DNA from: CAYNSX01 sp964400165
GTDB taxonomy: Bacteria; Armatimonadota; Hebobacteria; CAYNSX01
Assembly (NCBI GenBank): GCA_964400165.1
Contig: CAYNSX010000034.1
Location: 1-27,655 of the forward strand
Direction: 5' to 3'
Length of the DNA stretch: 27,655 nt
The number at the start of each line of letters is the position of its first letter. Position 1 is the first letter of the stretch. The notes beneath the pieces were generated by a model that was given only the letters and a program-made list of their open reading frames with translations, was not told the origin of the DNA and did no database searches. Position numbers and translations under genes: made by a program. This document shows, in pieces, positions 8,012-15,591 of the stretch.

Positions 8012-9012
8012 CAGGCCGGGGCCGGGCTCCACATCGCCATCGCCGCGCGCACCGCGGTCATCGTCTCTTCGGCCACCGCCCGCGCCCGGGCGCTGCCTTC
8101 GTGCAGCATGTCGGTCACCGCCTCGCGGTCGCGCTCGAAGGCGCGGCGCTGCTCCTGCATCGGTTCCAGCACCGCCAGCAGCGCGGTCGCCAATTTCCCT
8201 TTGCAATCGACGCAGCCCAGTGCGCCCGAGCGGCAGCCGGTCGCGATCTCGTCTTCCTCGCCCTTGTTATAGATGCGCTGTAACGCGAAGATCGGACAGA
8301 TTTCCGGGCGGCCCTTGTCGCCCCTGCGCACTTTCTGCGGGTCGGTCAGGTACTTGCGCAGGATGCCGCGAATCTCGTCCGGCGGCGCCGCCATCTCGAT
8401 GGTGTTGCCGTAGGACTTGCTCATCTTGCGTCCGTCGGAGCCGGGCACCAGCGGCGCCTCCGTCAGTTTCGCCTGCGGCTCCGGGAAGACATCGCCATAG
8501 ATGCGATTGAAGCGCCGCGCGATCTCGCGGCTCAACTCCAGGTGCGGTAACTGGTCCTTACCGACCGGGACGGTGTCGGCCCGATAGACGAGGATGTCCG
8601 CCGTCTGCAGCACCGGGTACCCGAGCAGGCCGTAGCCCGGCGCGCTGATGTGCTGCTCCTCAAGCCGCTCTTTGTAAGTCGGCGTGCGCTCGAGCCACGA
8701 CACCGGCGTAATCATCGAGAGGATCAGGTGCAGTTCCGAATGCTGGGGCACTTCCGATTGCACATGCACGATGGACCGCTGCGGGTCGATGCCGGCGGCC
8801 AGGTAGTCGAGCGCCAGTTCCACTACATTGGCCCGCACCGCGCCGGTGTCCTCGGAGTGGTCGGTCAGCATGTGCAGGTCGGCGACGCCGATGTAGAGGT
8901 CGTAGTCGCGCTGCAACGCAACCAGCGACCGCAGCGCGCCTTCCAGGTTGCCCAGATGCAGGCGACCGGTCGGCCGCATCGCGCTATACACCACGCTCCG
9001 CTGGGGGGACAC
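8011..9012 (-). CDS. trpS: Tryptophanyl-tRNA synthetase, with Fe-S-type cysteine motif
   Basis: 333 residues. The GTG start at 9012 is chosen because GAGGAG lies 6 nt upstream and the family N-terminus (RSVVYSAMRPTGRLHLGN) follows directly. Class I landmarks: HLGN (about 19-22) for HIGH, ADLHMLT, the tryptophan pocket region with PVGKDQLPHLELSREIARRFN, and perfect KMSKS (196-200). Four cysteines at about 239, 260, 267 and 270 give C-x20-C-x6-C-x2-C close to the C-terminal domain. This nearly matches the [4Fe-4S] motif described for Thermotoga TrpRS (C-x22-C-x6-C-x2-C). Cluster binding is inferred from spacing only. It sits 28 bp after the glycosyltransferase stop and overlaps scpA. Confidence 0.96.
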   Translation of the reverse strand: MSPQRSVVYSAMRPTGRLHLGNLEGALRSLVALQRDYDLYIGVADLHMLTDHSEDTGAVRANVVELALDYLAAGIDPQRSIVHVQSEVPQHSELHLILSMITPVSWLERTPTYKERLEEQHISAPGYGLLGYPVLQTADILVYRADTVPVGKDQLPHLELSREIARRFNRIYGDVFPEPQAKLTEAPLVPGSDGRKMSKSYGNTIEMAAPPDEIRGILRKYLTDPQKVRRGDKGRPEICPIFALQRIYNKGEEDEIATGCRSGALGCVDCKGKLATALLAVLEPMQEQRRAFERDREAVTDMLHEGSARARAVAEETMTAVRAAMAMWSPAPA

Positions 9013-9040
9013 GCTATCTCCTCGCCGGCACTGGGCGGGA

Positions 9041-10222
9041 TTATAGCAGCCGAGCAGGCGCTGCCCTATCAAGCAGTTCCTGATAGAGCGTATGCAGCCG
9101 CTCCGCCATCCGCGCCTCGCTGAACTCCGCCGCCCGCGCCCGCGCCGCCCCCGCCATCACTTGCCGGCGCGGCCCGTCGGCGAGCAACGCCTCCAGCGCC
9201 TCGGTGAACGCGTCCAGCGCGTGCGGGACCAGCACGCCCGCCACGCTGTCGCCCACCGTCTCACGCACCCCGGGGCCGTCCACCGCCACCACCGGGACGC
9301 CCACCGCCATCGCTTCGAGCAGCGCCAGGCCTTGCGTCTCCGTCGTCGAGGCGCTGACGAAGACATCGGCGCCCGCCAAGATGCGCAGCGCCATATCGTG
9401 CGCCCGCCCGCCCAGGAAATGCACCCGCTCGCGGACGCCCAGCTGCCGCGCCCGCAGCATCAGCGTCTCGCGTAGCGCGCCCTCGCCGACGAGGGCCAGG
9501 TGCACCGGCACCCGCGGCGCCAAGCGCGCCACCACCTCCAGCAGAAACCCGATGTTCTTCTCCCGCCCCAGCCGCCCGACATACATCAGCACCGGCGCAT
9601 CGAGCGGCAGGCCTTCTTCGGCGCGCAGCGGCGCCAGCCGGGCGCCTTCGGCCGCGCGCCCGTCCACCCCCGACGGAATGACCTCGATGCGGGTCGTCAC
9701 CCCCAGCGTCTGCAACGCCTCCCCCGCCGACCGGCTCGGTGCAATCACGCAGGCCACCGACTGCGCGTGCGCCCGAGTCAGCGCCCGCGCCCGCTCGCGC
9801 ACCCAGGCCCGCGGCAGCGGCAGGTAATGGCTGTATTCCTCAATCGGCGTGTGATAGGTGTACACCGCCGGCACGCCGCGGGTGCGGGCAAAGCGGACGC
9901 CGGCCCGCCCCAGCGACATCGGGTGGTGCGTGTGCACCAAGTCGACCGGCGTCCCCGCCAGCCGCCGCTCCCAGTCGCGGGCAAACGGGAGCGCGATCGG
10001 ATAGCGCGGACGCACCGGAAAGGTGAACGACGGCACGCGGATGACGCGGTGATTGTCGTCGTGATAGCGCGGATAGCGCGGCGCCACGATGATGGTCTCC
10101 ACCCCGCGCGCCGCCAGGCCGCGCACGGCCGCGTCGATGGAGGCCACGACGCCGTTGCGGATGGGCTGATAACACTCCGAGAAGAAGACGACTCTCATCG
10201 CGCGCGCACCGGCGGCGAGCAT
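9041..10222 (-). CDS. Family 4 glycosyltransferase
   Basis: 393 residues, GT-B fold enzyme that transfers a nucleotide-activated sugar, probably to a lipid or polysaccharide at the inner face of the membrane. The N-domain shows ECYQPIRNGVVASID, HTHHPMSLGRAG and YTYHTPIEEY. The C-domain has APSRSA, VIPSGVD, MYVGRLGREKN (donor binding) and TETQGLALLEAMAVGVPVVA (the EX7E-type motif). The style resembles diacylglycerol glucosyltransferases and PimB-like mannosyltransferases, but the acceptor cannot be read from sequence. The ATG at 10222 has GGGAGGGGAGAGG close upstream. An ATG at 10198 (MRVVFFSE) is the more family-typical N-terminus but lacks a ribosome-binding site. It heads the trpS-scpA-scpB run. 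Confidence 0.9.
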   Translation of the reverse strand: MLAAGARAMRVVFFSECYQPIRNGVVASIDAAVRGLAARGVETIIVAPRYPRYHDDNHRVIRVPSFTFPVRPRYPIALPFARDWERRLAGTPVDLVHTHHPMSLGRAGVRFARTRGVPAVYTYHTPIEEYSHYLPLPRAWVRERARALTRAHAQSVACVIAPSRSAGEALQTLGVTTRIEVIPSGVDGRAAEGARLAPLRAEEGLPLDAPVLMYVGRLGREKNIGFLLEVVARLAPRVPVHLALVGEGALRETLMLRARQLGVRERVHFLGGRAHDMALRILAGADVFVSASTTETQGLALLEAMAVGVPVVAVDGPGVRETVGDSVAGVLVPHALDAFTEALEALLADGPRRQVMAGAARARAAEFSEARMAERLHTLYQELLDRAAPARLL

Positions 10223-10250
10223 CGCGCCGCCTCTCCCCTCCCGTCAAACA

Positions 10251-10280
10251 AATGGGGCCGGTCGCAACGCGACCGACCCC
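10251..10280 (-). terminator. Intrinsic terminator after the first barrel gene
   Basis: Reading the minus strand, a 12-bp stem with one mismatch (arms 10269-10280 and 10254-10265, three-base loop) is followed by ATTTGTTTG. It lies about 40 bp past the stop of the barrel-like gene at 10317 and just before the glycosyltransferase, so it insulates the two groups. Confidence 0.75.
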
Positions 10281-10316
10281 GCATAGTCCGTGGGCCTCGT
10301 CGGCCCGGAGTCCGCG

Positions 10317-11096
10317 TTAGCGAACCCCGCCCGTAAAGGCGATGCCGATGTGGATCCCCGCGTTATCCGAGCCAATGGGTAGCGGCCCGATCGAGTTGGT
10401 CCACCCGACTTGCAGCGCCGTGGACCGCGTCACGTTATACCAGCGGGCCACCACGCCCCACAGGGCGTCGGCGCCGAAGGCCTTGTCCATCCATTCGCCT
10501 TGCAGCTCGAAGCGGCCGTCGGGCGTCATGTAGGCGAGGCCGGCGAAGATGTTGGTCTCGCTGTCGTCCACGAAGGCCACGCCGGGGATATCCAAATGGA
10601 GGTCATTGTCCAGCCCCCCGGCGTAGACGCGGAAGGAGCCCGTGTTGGCGCTGCCCCCGAACTGCTTCGCCAGGACGGCGAAGAACGAGGTGCTCTGGAC
10701 ATCCGACGAGGAGCCCGTCAGGTCGGTGAACGACCCGCCGACCGTCAGGCCGATTTGCGAATCCGGCTCTCGCAGGATTTGGACCTTGGCGGACGCGCTC
10801 CACCCCGACAGGTCGAAGATGTTGAGTTCGTTCCAGGCCACCCCGAGTTCCGCCCGGTCGCCGAACCCAAACACCGCCCTGACATGGATGGCGTCGCCTC
10901 GTCCGCCGCTGGTCTGAAACGCGTCCAGCTGCTGCCAGTCGCCGGCGAGCATCCAGGTGCCCGTCGCTTGCACTTGGTCATCAGGCAGCGCCGACCCGCC
11001 GGTCGCACCCGCGAAGTTCGGGTACGCCCAGGTCGGCCCCGCCACAGCGAGCACGGCGACCAGCGCCGCGCCCGCAGCCATCAGGCGTCTGTTCAT
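10317..11096 (-). CDS. Secreted barrel-like protein, paralog 1
   Basis: 259 residues from the ATG at 11096, with AGGAGG 5 nt upstream (a start at 11114 adds six residues without its own site). The signal peptide is MNRRLMAAGAALVAVLAVAG with cleavage near TWA-YPN. The mature start YPNFAGATGGSALPDDQV is shared with the next three genes. The rest alternates polar and hydrophobic residues in strands rich in Gly, Trp and Tyr (IGLTVGGSFTDL, SFRVYAGGLDND, TNIFAGLAYMTP, TALQVGWTNSIGPL, HIGIAFTGG), as expected for a transmembrane beta barrel of about 10-12 strands. The shared GxTG...P motif recalls the N-terminus of YjbH-like outer-membrane proteins. Function unknown. It is followed by an intrinsic terminator. 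Confidence 0.8.
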   Translation of the reverse strand: MNRRLMAAGAALVAVLAVAGPTWAYPNFAGATGGSALPDDQVQATGTWMLAGDWQQLDAFQTSGGRGDAIHVRAVFGFGDRAELGVAWNELNIFDLSGWSASAKVQILREPDSQIGLTVGGSFTDLTGSSSDVQSTSFFAVLAKQFGGSANTGSFRVYAGGLDNDLHLDIPGVAFVDDSETNIFAGLAYMTPDGRFELQGEWMDKAFGADALWGVVARWYNVTRSTALQVGWTNSIGPLPIGSDNAGIHIGIAFTGGVR

Positions 11097-11166
11097 GGGT
11101 CCTCCTGCATTCAAGTGTCCGTCTCGTCCGGGCGCCGCCTGTTGCGTCGCGCGACGCCCGTGTCAT

Positions 11167-11185
11167 CCCCGGTCAACAACCGGGG
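11167..11185. other. Intercistronic hairpin between paralogs 1 and 2
   Basis: Perfect 7-bp stem (CCCCGGT/ACCGGGG) with a 5-nt loop in the 97-bp gap between two barrel-like genes. There is no T-run on either side, so an RNA-stability or processing element is more likely than a terminator. Confidence 0.5.
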
Positions 11186-11193
11186 TCTCCGAC

Positions 11194-11997
11194 TTATCGC
11201 GTGCCTAGCCCCCAGCGCGCCGTGACGAACAGGCGCGACTCGTTGCCGCCCAGGTGGGTGCTGCTGAAGGCGTTGGTAATCCCGGCTTGCGCCCCGAACC
11301 GCGGGCTGAACTGGTGCCGGAACGCCGCCGAGAACAGCGCGTCATTGAACTCGAAAGCGCTCTTCCACTCCACCACGAAGGCCGAGCGCCGGTTCTCGAG
11401 CGGAATTTCGAGCAGCGCAAAGTAGTTGAATTCGTCCACCGTGAAGCCGTCGTCATCCACCGTGTCCCAGATGATGCCGCCCGACAGGAGCGGAGTGGGA
11501 CCGCTCGTCATGCGGCTCAAGGGAATGGAGCCGGCCGCGTACACGCCCCACCAGGTGAAGTTCGAGTCGCTAAAGGTCGTGTACAGCAAGCCGAGGGCCA
11601 TGCCCATGTGGTTCATCCCGCTGTTGGGGTAGGCCAGGCGGAACTTCGCATGCGCGGAAAACCCGTCCTCGGTGGACCCGCCGCCGCTGACCGAGTTGAG
11701 CGCGGCGCCAGCTTCCCAGCCGTTCTTGCCGCCCGTTTGCGAGCCGTAGGTCAGGCCGAGGTTCCAGCCATGCTCACTGAATCCCAGGTCCTGCCACGAC
11801 CCGTGAATCGTCCAGCCGTTCTCGGCGACTTCCGTGTTCGGCAGCGCGACGCCGCCAGTGGCCCCCCCGAGCGTGGGGAAACCCGCCCAGTTCGTGCCCC
11901 CGCCCAACATCAGCAGGTGCGTCGAATCCGCCTGCGCGAACGACGCCACCCCCATCATGGTGGCCGCGGCGACTAAGAGTGCTGTAATGCGGCTCAT
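11194..11997 (-). CDS. Secreted barrel-like protein, paralog 2
   Basis: 267 residues from the ATG at 11997, preceded by GGAGGAGG about 7 nt upstream. The signal peptide is MSRITALLVAAATMMGVASFAQA. The conserved block comes later than in its paralogs (NWAGFPTLGGATGGVALPNTEV, about residues 35-56) after a short insert (DSTHLLMLGGGT). Strands rich in Gly and aromatic residues follow (MGMALGLLYTTF, WWGVYAAGSIPL, FNYFALLEIPL, AFVVEWKSAFEF, FGAQAGITNAF, RLFVTARWGLG). EFNYFALLEIPL is very close to paralog 3 (EFNYFASLAIS), which supports common descent. An upstream frame to 12291 overlaps paralog 3 and is not coding. Function unknown; outer-membrane location is inferred. Confidence 0.8.
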   Translation of the reverse strand: MSRITALLVAAATMMGVASFAQADSTHLLMLGGGTNWAGFPTLGGATGGVALPNTEVAENGWTIHGSWQDLGFSEHGWNLGLTYGSQTGGKNGWEAGAALNSVSGGGSTEDGFSAHAKFRLAYPNSGMNHMGMALGLLYTTFSDSNFTWWGVYAAGSIPLSRMTSGPTPLLSGGIIWDTVDDDGFTVDEFNYFALLEIPLENRRSAFVVEWKSAFEFNDALFSAAFRHQFSPRFGAQAGITNAFSSTHLGGNESRLFVTARWGLGTR

Positions 11998-12052
11998 CAC
12001 GAACCTCCTCCAGTGTCTTTCCACATCAGGATGGTGAGACTGGACTGCGGGT

Positions 12053-12097
12053 GAAAAGAAACAGGGCGCCTGCGCCCCGAAGGGTCCAGACGCCCTG
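12053..12097 (-). terminator. Intrinsic terminator between paralogs 3 and 2
   Basis: On the minus strand an 11-bp stem (CAGGGCGTCTG with CAGGCGCCCTG, one G-T wobble; arms 12087-12097 and 12062-12072) is followed directly by TTTCTTTT. It lies 14 bp past the stop of paralog 3, so paralog 2 depends on read-through or its own unrecognised promoter. Confidence 0.8.
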
Positions 12098-12110
12098 CGG
12101 TCAATGTCGG

Positions 12111-13013
12111 TTAACGGACGCGGTACATCAAGCCCGCGAACCAGCTGCCTTCGTCGGCCACCCAGAACAACGGCCCCTTCGCGTTGCTCCAGCCGACCTG
12201 GCCTGCCCAATGGCCGCCCAAGTCGCGGCGCAGGGTCAGCGCGTACAGCGCGTCTTCGCCCGAGCCGGCGCCGGTCCGATACTCCGCCCAAAAAGTTGAC
12301 CGGCCATCGCGCGAACTGATGGCCAGACTGGCGAAGTAGTTGAATTCGTCTTCATTGAACTCGAAGTGCTCGCCATGCGTGAGGAAGAAGTGCTCCAGGT
12401 CGTCGATCTTGTCAAACGCGACGCCGACCGTGCCTTCAATCTGGTCGGACAAGTGCCGCGACAGCGCGAGATACACGGACAACCAGTCCACATCTTCCTC
12501 GAAGATGCCTTCGGCTCGGAAGAGTTTGTCGACGGAGACCCACGACGCACCGATGGCGGAACCGAACGACGCGCCGTCATCTTCCTTCGTCCAAACCCAC
12601 TTGCCATTGACACCGAAGCCGGTGCCGCCGAGCTCACCGCCGGGCTGAATGCTGTTGATCGAGGTGGCGATGCCGCCGATTTCCCAGCGACCGTTGCCGC
12701 CGCCCCAGAGCACGCTGCCCGTCAGCGCATCAGCGCGGTCCACCTGGTTCGCCCCGAGATGGCTGGCCGTGCCCAGGCCCTGGCGGCTTAGCGACAACCC
12801 GCTCGCCGGCGCGCCGACGCGGTCCGAGTACGACTCCGCAGCATTGAACAGCAGCCGCTGCCAAGACAAGGCGACCTCGAACCCGCGCGCGGTGTGCGTG
12901 CTGGGTGTCGCGGCGCCTCCGGTCGGTCCGGCGAAAGTCGGGTAGGCGAATGCAGGCGCCATACCCGCCAGGACAATGCCGGCCCCGGCCAGGATTGCAA
13001 ACGCTCTCCTCAT
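12111..13013 (-). CDS. Secreted barrel-like protein, paralog 3
   Basis: 300 residues, ATG at 13013 with GGAGG 9 nt upstream. Signal peptide MRRAFAILAGAGIVLAGMAPAFA, then YPTFAGPTGGAATPSTHTA, the family block. The middle alternates strands and acidic loops (WEIGGIATSINSI, GFGVNGKWVW, FGSAIGASWVSVD, LSVYLALSRHL, GTVGVAFDKIDDL). It ends with FNYFASLAISSR, TFWAEYRTGAG, YALTLRRDLGG, WAGQVGWSNAKGPL and SWFAGLMYRVR. The last block is close to paralog 4 (FTWQGGYTNAFGQFP, RWFTGLMFRLG). The charged region after residue 200 (EHFFLTHGEHFEFNEDEFN) is probably an exposed loop. A strong terminator follows it. Confidence 0.82.
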   Translation of the reverse strand: MRRAFAILAGAGIVLAGMAPAFAYPTFAGPTGGAATPSTHTARGFEVALSWQRLLFNAAESYSDRVGAPASGLSLSRQGLGTASHLGANQVDRADALTGSVLWGGGNGRWEIGGIATSINSIQPGGELGGTGFGVNGKWVWTKEDDGASFGSAIGASWVSVDKLFRAEGIFEEDVDWLSVYLALSRHLSDQIEGTVGVAFDKIDDLEHFFLTHGEHFEFNEDEFNYFASLAISSRDGRSTFWAEYRTGAGSGEDALYALTLRRDLGGHWAGQVGWSNAKGPLFWVADEGSWFAGLMYRVR

Positions 13014-13053
13014 CGGGCTAACCCTCCAATTTCCGGTTGGTCGGAAGGGGATG

Positions 13054-13079
13054 GGGCGCCAGCATGCACGCCGGCGCCC
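13054..13079. other. Intercistronic hairpin between paralogs 4 and 3
   Basis: Arms GGGCGCC (13054-13060) and GGCGCCC (13073-13079), extendable to 10 bp with one mismatch, in the 88-bp gap. No T-run follows in the minus direction, so it may stabilise mRNA ends or cause partial termination. Confidence 0.5.
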
Positions 13080-13101
13080 GCTCCCGTTATCCGTTCAGGG
13101 C

Positions 13102-13992
13102 CTAGTTGCCGCCACCGAGGCGGAACATGAGCCCGGTGAACCACCGCGGCTCGTTCGTCCCGATCGGGAACTGACCGAAGGCGTTCGTGTAGCCGCCTTG
13201 CCAGGTGAAGGCGTTCGAGAACATGTAGCGGATGGTGGCCGCCCACACGCTCTCGTTGTCCACCACGAAGATACTGTTCGGCAGCGAGAAACCGCTGCTG
13301 CCGGCGGCGAACGCCGGGCTGCCCCATTCCACCGAGCCCGACCACTTGCCGGAACTCACATCCACGCCGGCGAAGAGGTTGAACTGGGTGGCCACATTCG
13401 AGGTGATGATCGTCGACGGGGAGGACGATTCGTCGTTCAGAATCGCCCGGAACTCGTCGTACGCCACGCCGATGTGCCCACGGACGCGTGTGCCGTTGTC
13501 CGCCAGCGTCTTAGTGATGGCCGCATAAATGCGCAGCCAGCGCCAGTCCTCGGACTCGGCGGAGTAGCCTCCGCCCACATTCACGATCGGGTTCATCTCA
13601 TTCCAAGTCCCCCCGATCGCGAAGCTCACCGGCGAGCCGTCGACGCCTTCCTCCATCAACCGGACTTTCCCGCTGATGCCGAACCCGCTGTTCGAGAAGA
13701 CGGAGTCCTCGAAGGTGGCAAAGCTCGCTCCGAGTTCCGCTTTGCCGAGGCCCCACAGGATCCGCCCCTGAATCGCGTTGACATCTTCGGGGGAGGAAAA
13801 GAGGAAGAACACGGTCTCGCTCGGGTGGATGTTCTGGAAGTCACCCGCAAGCGTCAGCCCGCGGTCGGCCACATCGGCCGTCGGGAAAACCGCCAATCCG
13901 GTGGCCCCCGCAAAGGTCGGGTAGGCCATGCTCGGCCCGGCGATCACCCCGAGCAGCACCAGGGCGCCAAGCAGAGTTCCAACTTTCCGCAT
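13102..13992 (-). CDS. Secreted barrel-like protein, paralog 4 (first of cluster)
   Basis: 296 residues from the ATG at 13992 (MRKVGTLLGALVLLGVIAG), chosen because a basic n-region and signal peptide begin there; GGAGG lies 11 nt upstream. ATGs at 14010 and 14028 add residues that do not help export. After cleavage near SMA, the family block YPTFAGATGLAVFPTADVAD follows. Strand-like segments continue (LTLAGDFQNIH, AELGASFATFED, VSFAIGGTWNEM, LRIYAAITKTL, VRGHIGVAYDEF, QFNLFAGVDVSSG, VWAATIRYMFSN, WQGGYTNAFGQFP, WFTGLMFRLGG). It is the promoter-proximal gene, behind an attenuator-like leader. Barrel fold and outer-membrane location are inferred; the ligand or role is unknown. Confidence 0.82.
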   Translation of the reverse strand: MRKVGTLLGALVLLGVIAGPSMAYPTFAGATGLAVFPTADVADRGLTLAGDFQNIHPSETVFFLFSSPEDVNAIQGRILWGLGKAELGASFATFEDSVFSNSGFGISGKVRLMEEGVDGSPVSFAIGGTWNEMNPIVNVGGGYSAESEDWRWLRIYAAITKTLADNGTRVRGHIGVAYDEFRAILNDESSSPSTIITSNVATQFNLFAGVDVSSGKWSGSVEWGSPAFAAGSSGFSLPNSIFVVDNESVWAATIRYMFSNAFTWQGGYTNAFGQFPIGTNEPRWFTGLMFRLGGGN

Positions 13993-14078
13993 GGTCGGTA
14001 CGGCCTCCATACTGGGATTTGTGTTCAATTCCGTGTCGCGGCAGGTCCGGCGCCGGCTCCGCCCGACAGCCCACCAAC

Positions 14079-14118
14079 AAAAAACGACCGCCTCGGTCTG
14101 TCAGCCAGACCGATTCGG
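14079..14118 (-). terminator. Intrinsic terminator in the leader of the barrel cluster
   Basis: On the minus strand a 13-bp stem with two A-G mismatches (arms 14118-14106 and 14100-14088, five-base loop) is followed by TCG and six T residues (14084-14079). An alternative small stem GACCG/CGGTC at its 3' side also abuts the T-run, so two mutually exclusive structures are possible. Confidence 0.75.
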
Positions 14119-14249
14119 CCGCAATGCTGCCACTCGGGGGGCACAACCTGCCTCCCCGCGTCGCTACTCCTACTGCGGGCCGGTCGTCTGCGAAAGTCTG
14201 GCTGCATTGTTGGCTGCAATCGGTCCGGTAGTGAGGCCGGCGCCTCCTC
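14079..14249 (-). ncRNA. Candidate structured leader or small RNA upstream of barrel cluster
   Basis: A good promoter (14256-14283) would start RNA near 14249, and an intrinsic terminator ends at 14079, giving a transcript of about 170 nt with no plausible protein. Features within it include a near repeat (ATTGCAGCCA, then AATGCAGCCA at about 14220-14199) and several GC-rich stems. The first barrel gene starts 87 nt beyond the terminator, so this is either an attenuation leader or an independent small RNA. I do not recognise a known riboswitch core in it. Confidence 0.5.
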
Positions 14250-14255
14250 GACGGG

Positions 14256-14283
14256 AGTATAGCAGCCCCCGCCTCGGAGTCAA
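14256..14283 (-). promoter_or_regulatory. Sigma70-type promoter for the barrel cluster leader
   Basis: Minus-strand TTGACT (14283-14278), 16-bp spacer, TATACT (14261-14256). Both hexamers match consensus at five of six positions. The only minus-strand gene downstream is the barrel cluster, about 260 nt away. Confidence 0.8.
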
Positions 14284-14301
14284 CCGCCACTTCACCTTTC
14301 T

Positions 14302-14321
14302 GAAAGCAAGTGCTTGCTTTC
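14302..14321. promoter_or_regulatory. Palindromic operator-like site
   Basis: Perfect inverted repeat GAAAGCAAG-TG-CTTGCTTTC centred at 14311.5, ending 18 bp upstream of the -35 of the minus-strand promoter. The position suits an activator or a regulator shared with the divergent plus-strand promoter at 14425. No regulator gene is visible nearby. Confidence 0.5.
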
Positions 14322-14424
14322 CAAGCGGTCGCAGATATACCACACGGCGCCACTGGGGGCAAGCACCCCCCACCGCTCCTCTTTTTTCCATAGATTCAAG
14401 CCGCGAGACGGCCCCTCCCATCCC

Positions 14425-14452
14425 TTGCGGATGGAATCCGGCTTCCTATAAT
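14425..14452 (+). promoter_or_regulatory. Promoter of the sugar-nucleotide genes
   Basis: TTGCGG (14425-14430), 16-bp spacer, consensus TATAAT (14447-14452). The expected start near 14459 gives a leader of about 80 nt before the ATG at 14539. The region 14322-14424 holds only a short GGGGG/CCCCC inverted repeat near 14355-14370. Confidence 0.75.
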
Positions 14453-14538
14453 CCTTCTGTGGAGCCACGAGCTATCCGCCGGGTGTGGATTTCCCCCCGC
14501 GCAAGCCGCCCCGCTGCTCGATTCGGGGACAACAACGC

Positions 14539-15591
14539 ATGAAGGCCCTGATTCTGGCCGGCGGGCAGGGAACCCGCCTGCGCCCGCTTACCGACCGCCT
14601 GCCCAAGCCGATGGTGCCCATCGTCAATCGGCCATTCTTGGAGCGGATGTTGGGCTGGCTGCGGCAACACGGCATCACCGAGGTGCTCCTCGCCATCGGG
14701 TACCTGCCAGAGGTGGTCCGGGCCCACTTTGGCGACGGCGCCGCGCACGGTGCGCAGATCGCCTACGCCATCGAAAAGGAACCCCTCGGCACCGGCGGCG
14801 CCATCAAGCACGCCGAGGCCCACCTCGATGCCACCTTCCTGGCCTTCAACGGCGACATCCTGACCGACATCGATCTCACTGCCGTCATCGCGTCACACCA
14901 GCGCCGCCACGCGCTCGCCACGCTCACCTTGATCGAAGTGCCCGACCCCTCGCGCTTCGGCGTCATCGAGACCAACACCGAGGGCCGCGTGCGCGCGTTC
15001 GTGGAAAAGCCCGCGCCGGGCGCGACGACCAGTCGCACCATCAACGCCGGCATCTATGTCCTCGAACCCGAGGCCGTCCGCCGCATGCCTTTGGGCGCCT
15101 TCTCGATCGAGCGCGACTTCTATCCGGCGCTGATTGCCTCGGGCGCGCCGGTGTTCGGACACCTGGCGCCGGGCTGCTACTGGAAGGATGTCGGCACCAT
15201 TCAGCAGTACCATGAAGCACACGATGACATCTTCCAGATGCGTTTTCGCACGGACATCCCCGGCCGGATGGTGCGCCCGGGCCTCTTTGTCGAAGGTGAC
15301 GCGGAGATTGCGGACGACGCCGTCCTCGAACCTCCCGTCGTCGTCGGGCCGGGCGTCGTGATTGAGTCCGGCGCGCACCTCTCCGGCGGCGTCGCCCTGG
15401 GGCCGGGCGCGCGCATCGGCGCGGGAGCCCTCGTCCACCATTCGGTCGTGTGGGCTGATGCGGTTATCGAACACAATGCTGTCGTTCGTTCAGGGATCCT
15501 CGCCTCCGGCGCGTCGGTCGCCGCCGGCGCGGTGCTGAAGCACCGCGCCCTTGGGCCGGGCGAGCGCCACGCGGCGACGGACACCGAGTGA
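14539..15591 (+). CDS. NDP-sugar pyrophosphorylase (mannose-1-P guanylyltransferase-like)
   Basis: 350 residues, cytoplasmic. The N-terminal nucleotidyltransferase domain starts with MKALILAGGQGTRLRPLTDRLPKPMVPI (the GxGTRLRPLT nucleotide-binding loop and the KP lysine), followed by EPLGTGGAIKHA, FNGDILTDID (metal aspartate) and FVEKPAPG. Residues from about 260 form a left-handed beta-helix of imperfect hexapeptides (VEGDAEIADDAVLEPPVVVGPGV). This arrangement matches GDP-mannose or glucose-1-phosphate nucleotidyltransferases; the base and sugar used cannot be read from sequence. The ATG at 14539 is the family-typical start. Its stop overlaps the GTG of the phosphohexomutase (GTGA), so substrate and product enzymes are coupled. 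Confidence 0.92.
   Translation: MKALILAGGQGTRLRPLTDRLPKPMVPIVNRPFLERMLGWLRQHGITEVLLAIGYLPEVVRAHFGDGAAHGAQIAYAIEKEPLGTGGAIKHAEAHLDATFLAFNGDILTDIDLTAVIASHQRRHALATLTLIEVPDPSRFGVIETNTEGRVRAFVEKPAPGATTSRTINAGIYVLEPEAVRRMPLGAFSIERDFYPALIASGAPVFGHLAPGCYWKDVGTIQQYHEAHDDIFQMRFRTDIPGRMVRPGLFVEGDAEIADDAVLEPPVVVGPGVVIESGAHLSGGVALGPGARIGAGALVHHSVVWADAVIEHNAVVRSGILASGASVAAGAVLKHRALGPGERHAATDTE

Noticed and set aside
12976..14262. 428-codon plus-strand open frame
   Set aside because: Antisense to paralog 4 of the barrel cluster, which has signal peptide, ribosome-binding site and paralogs.
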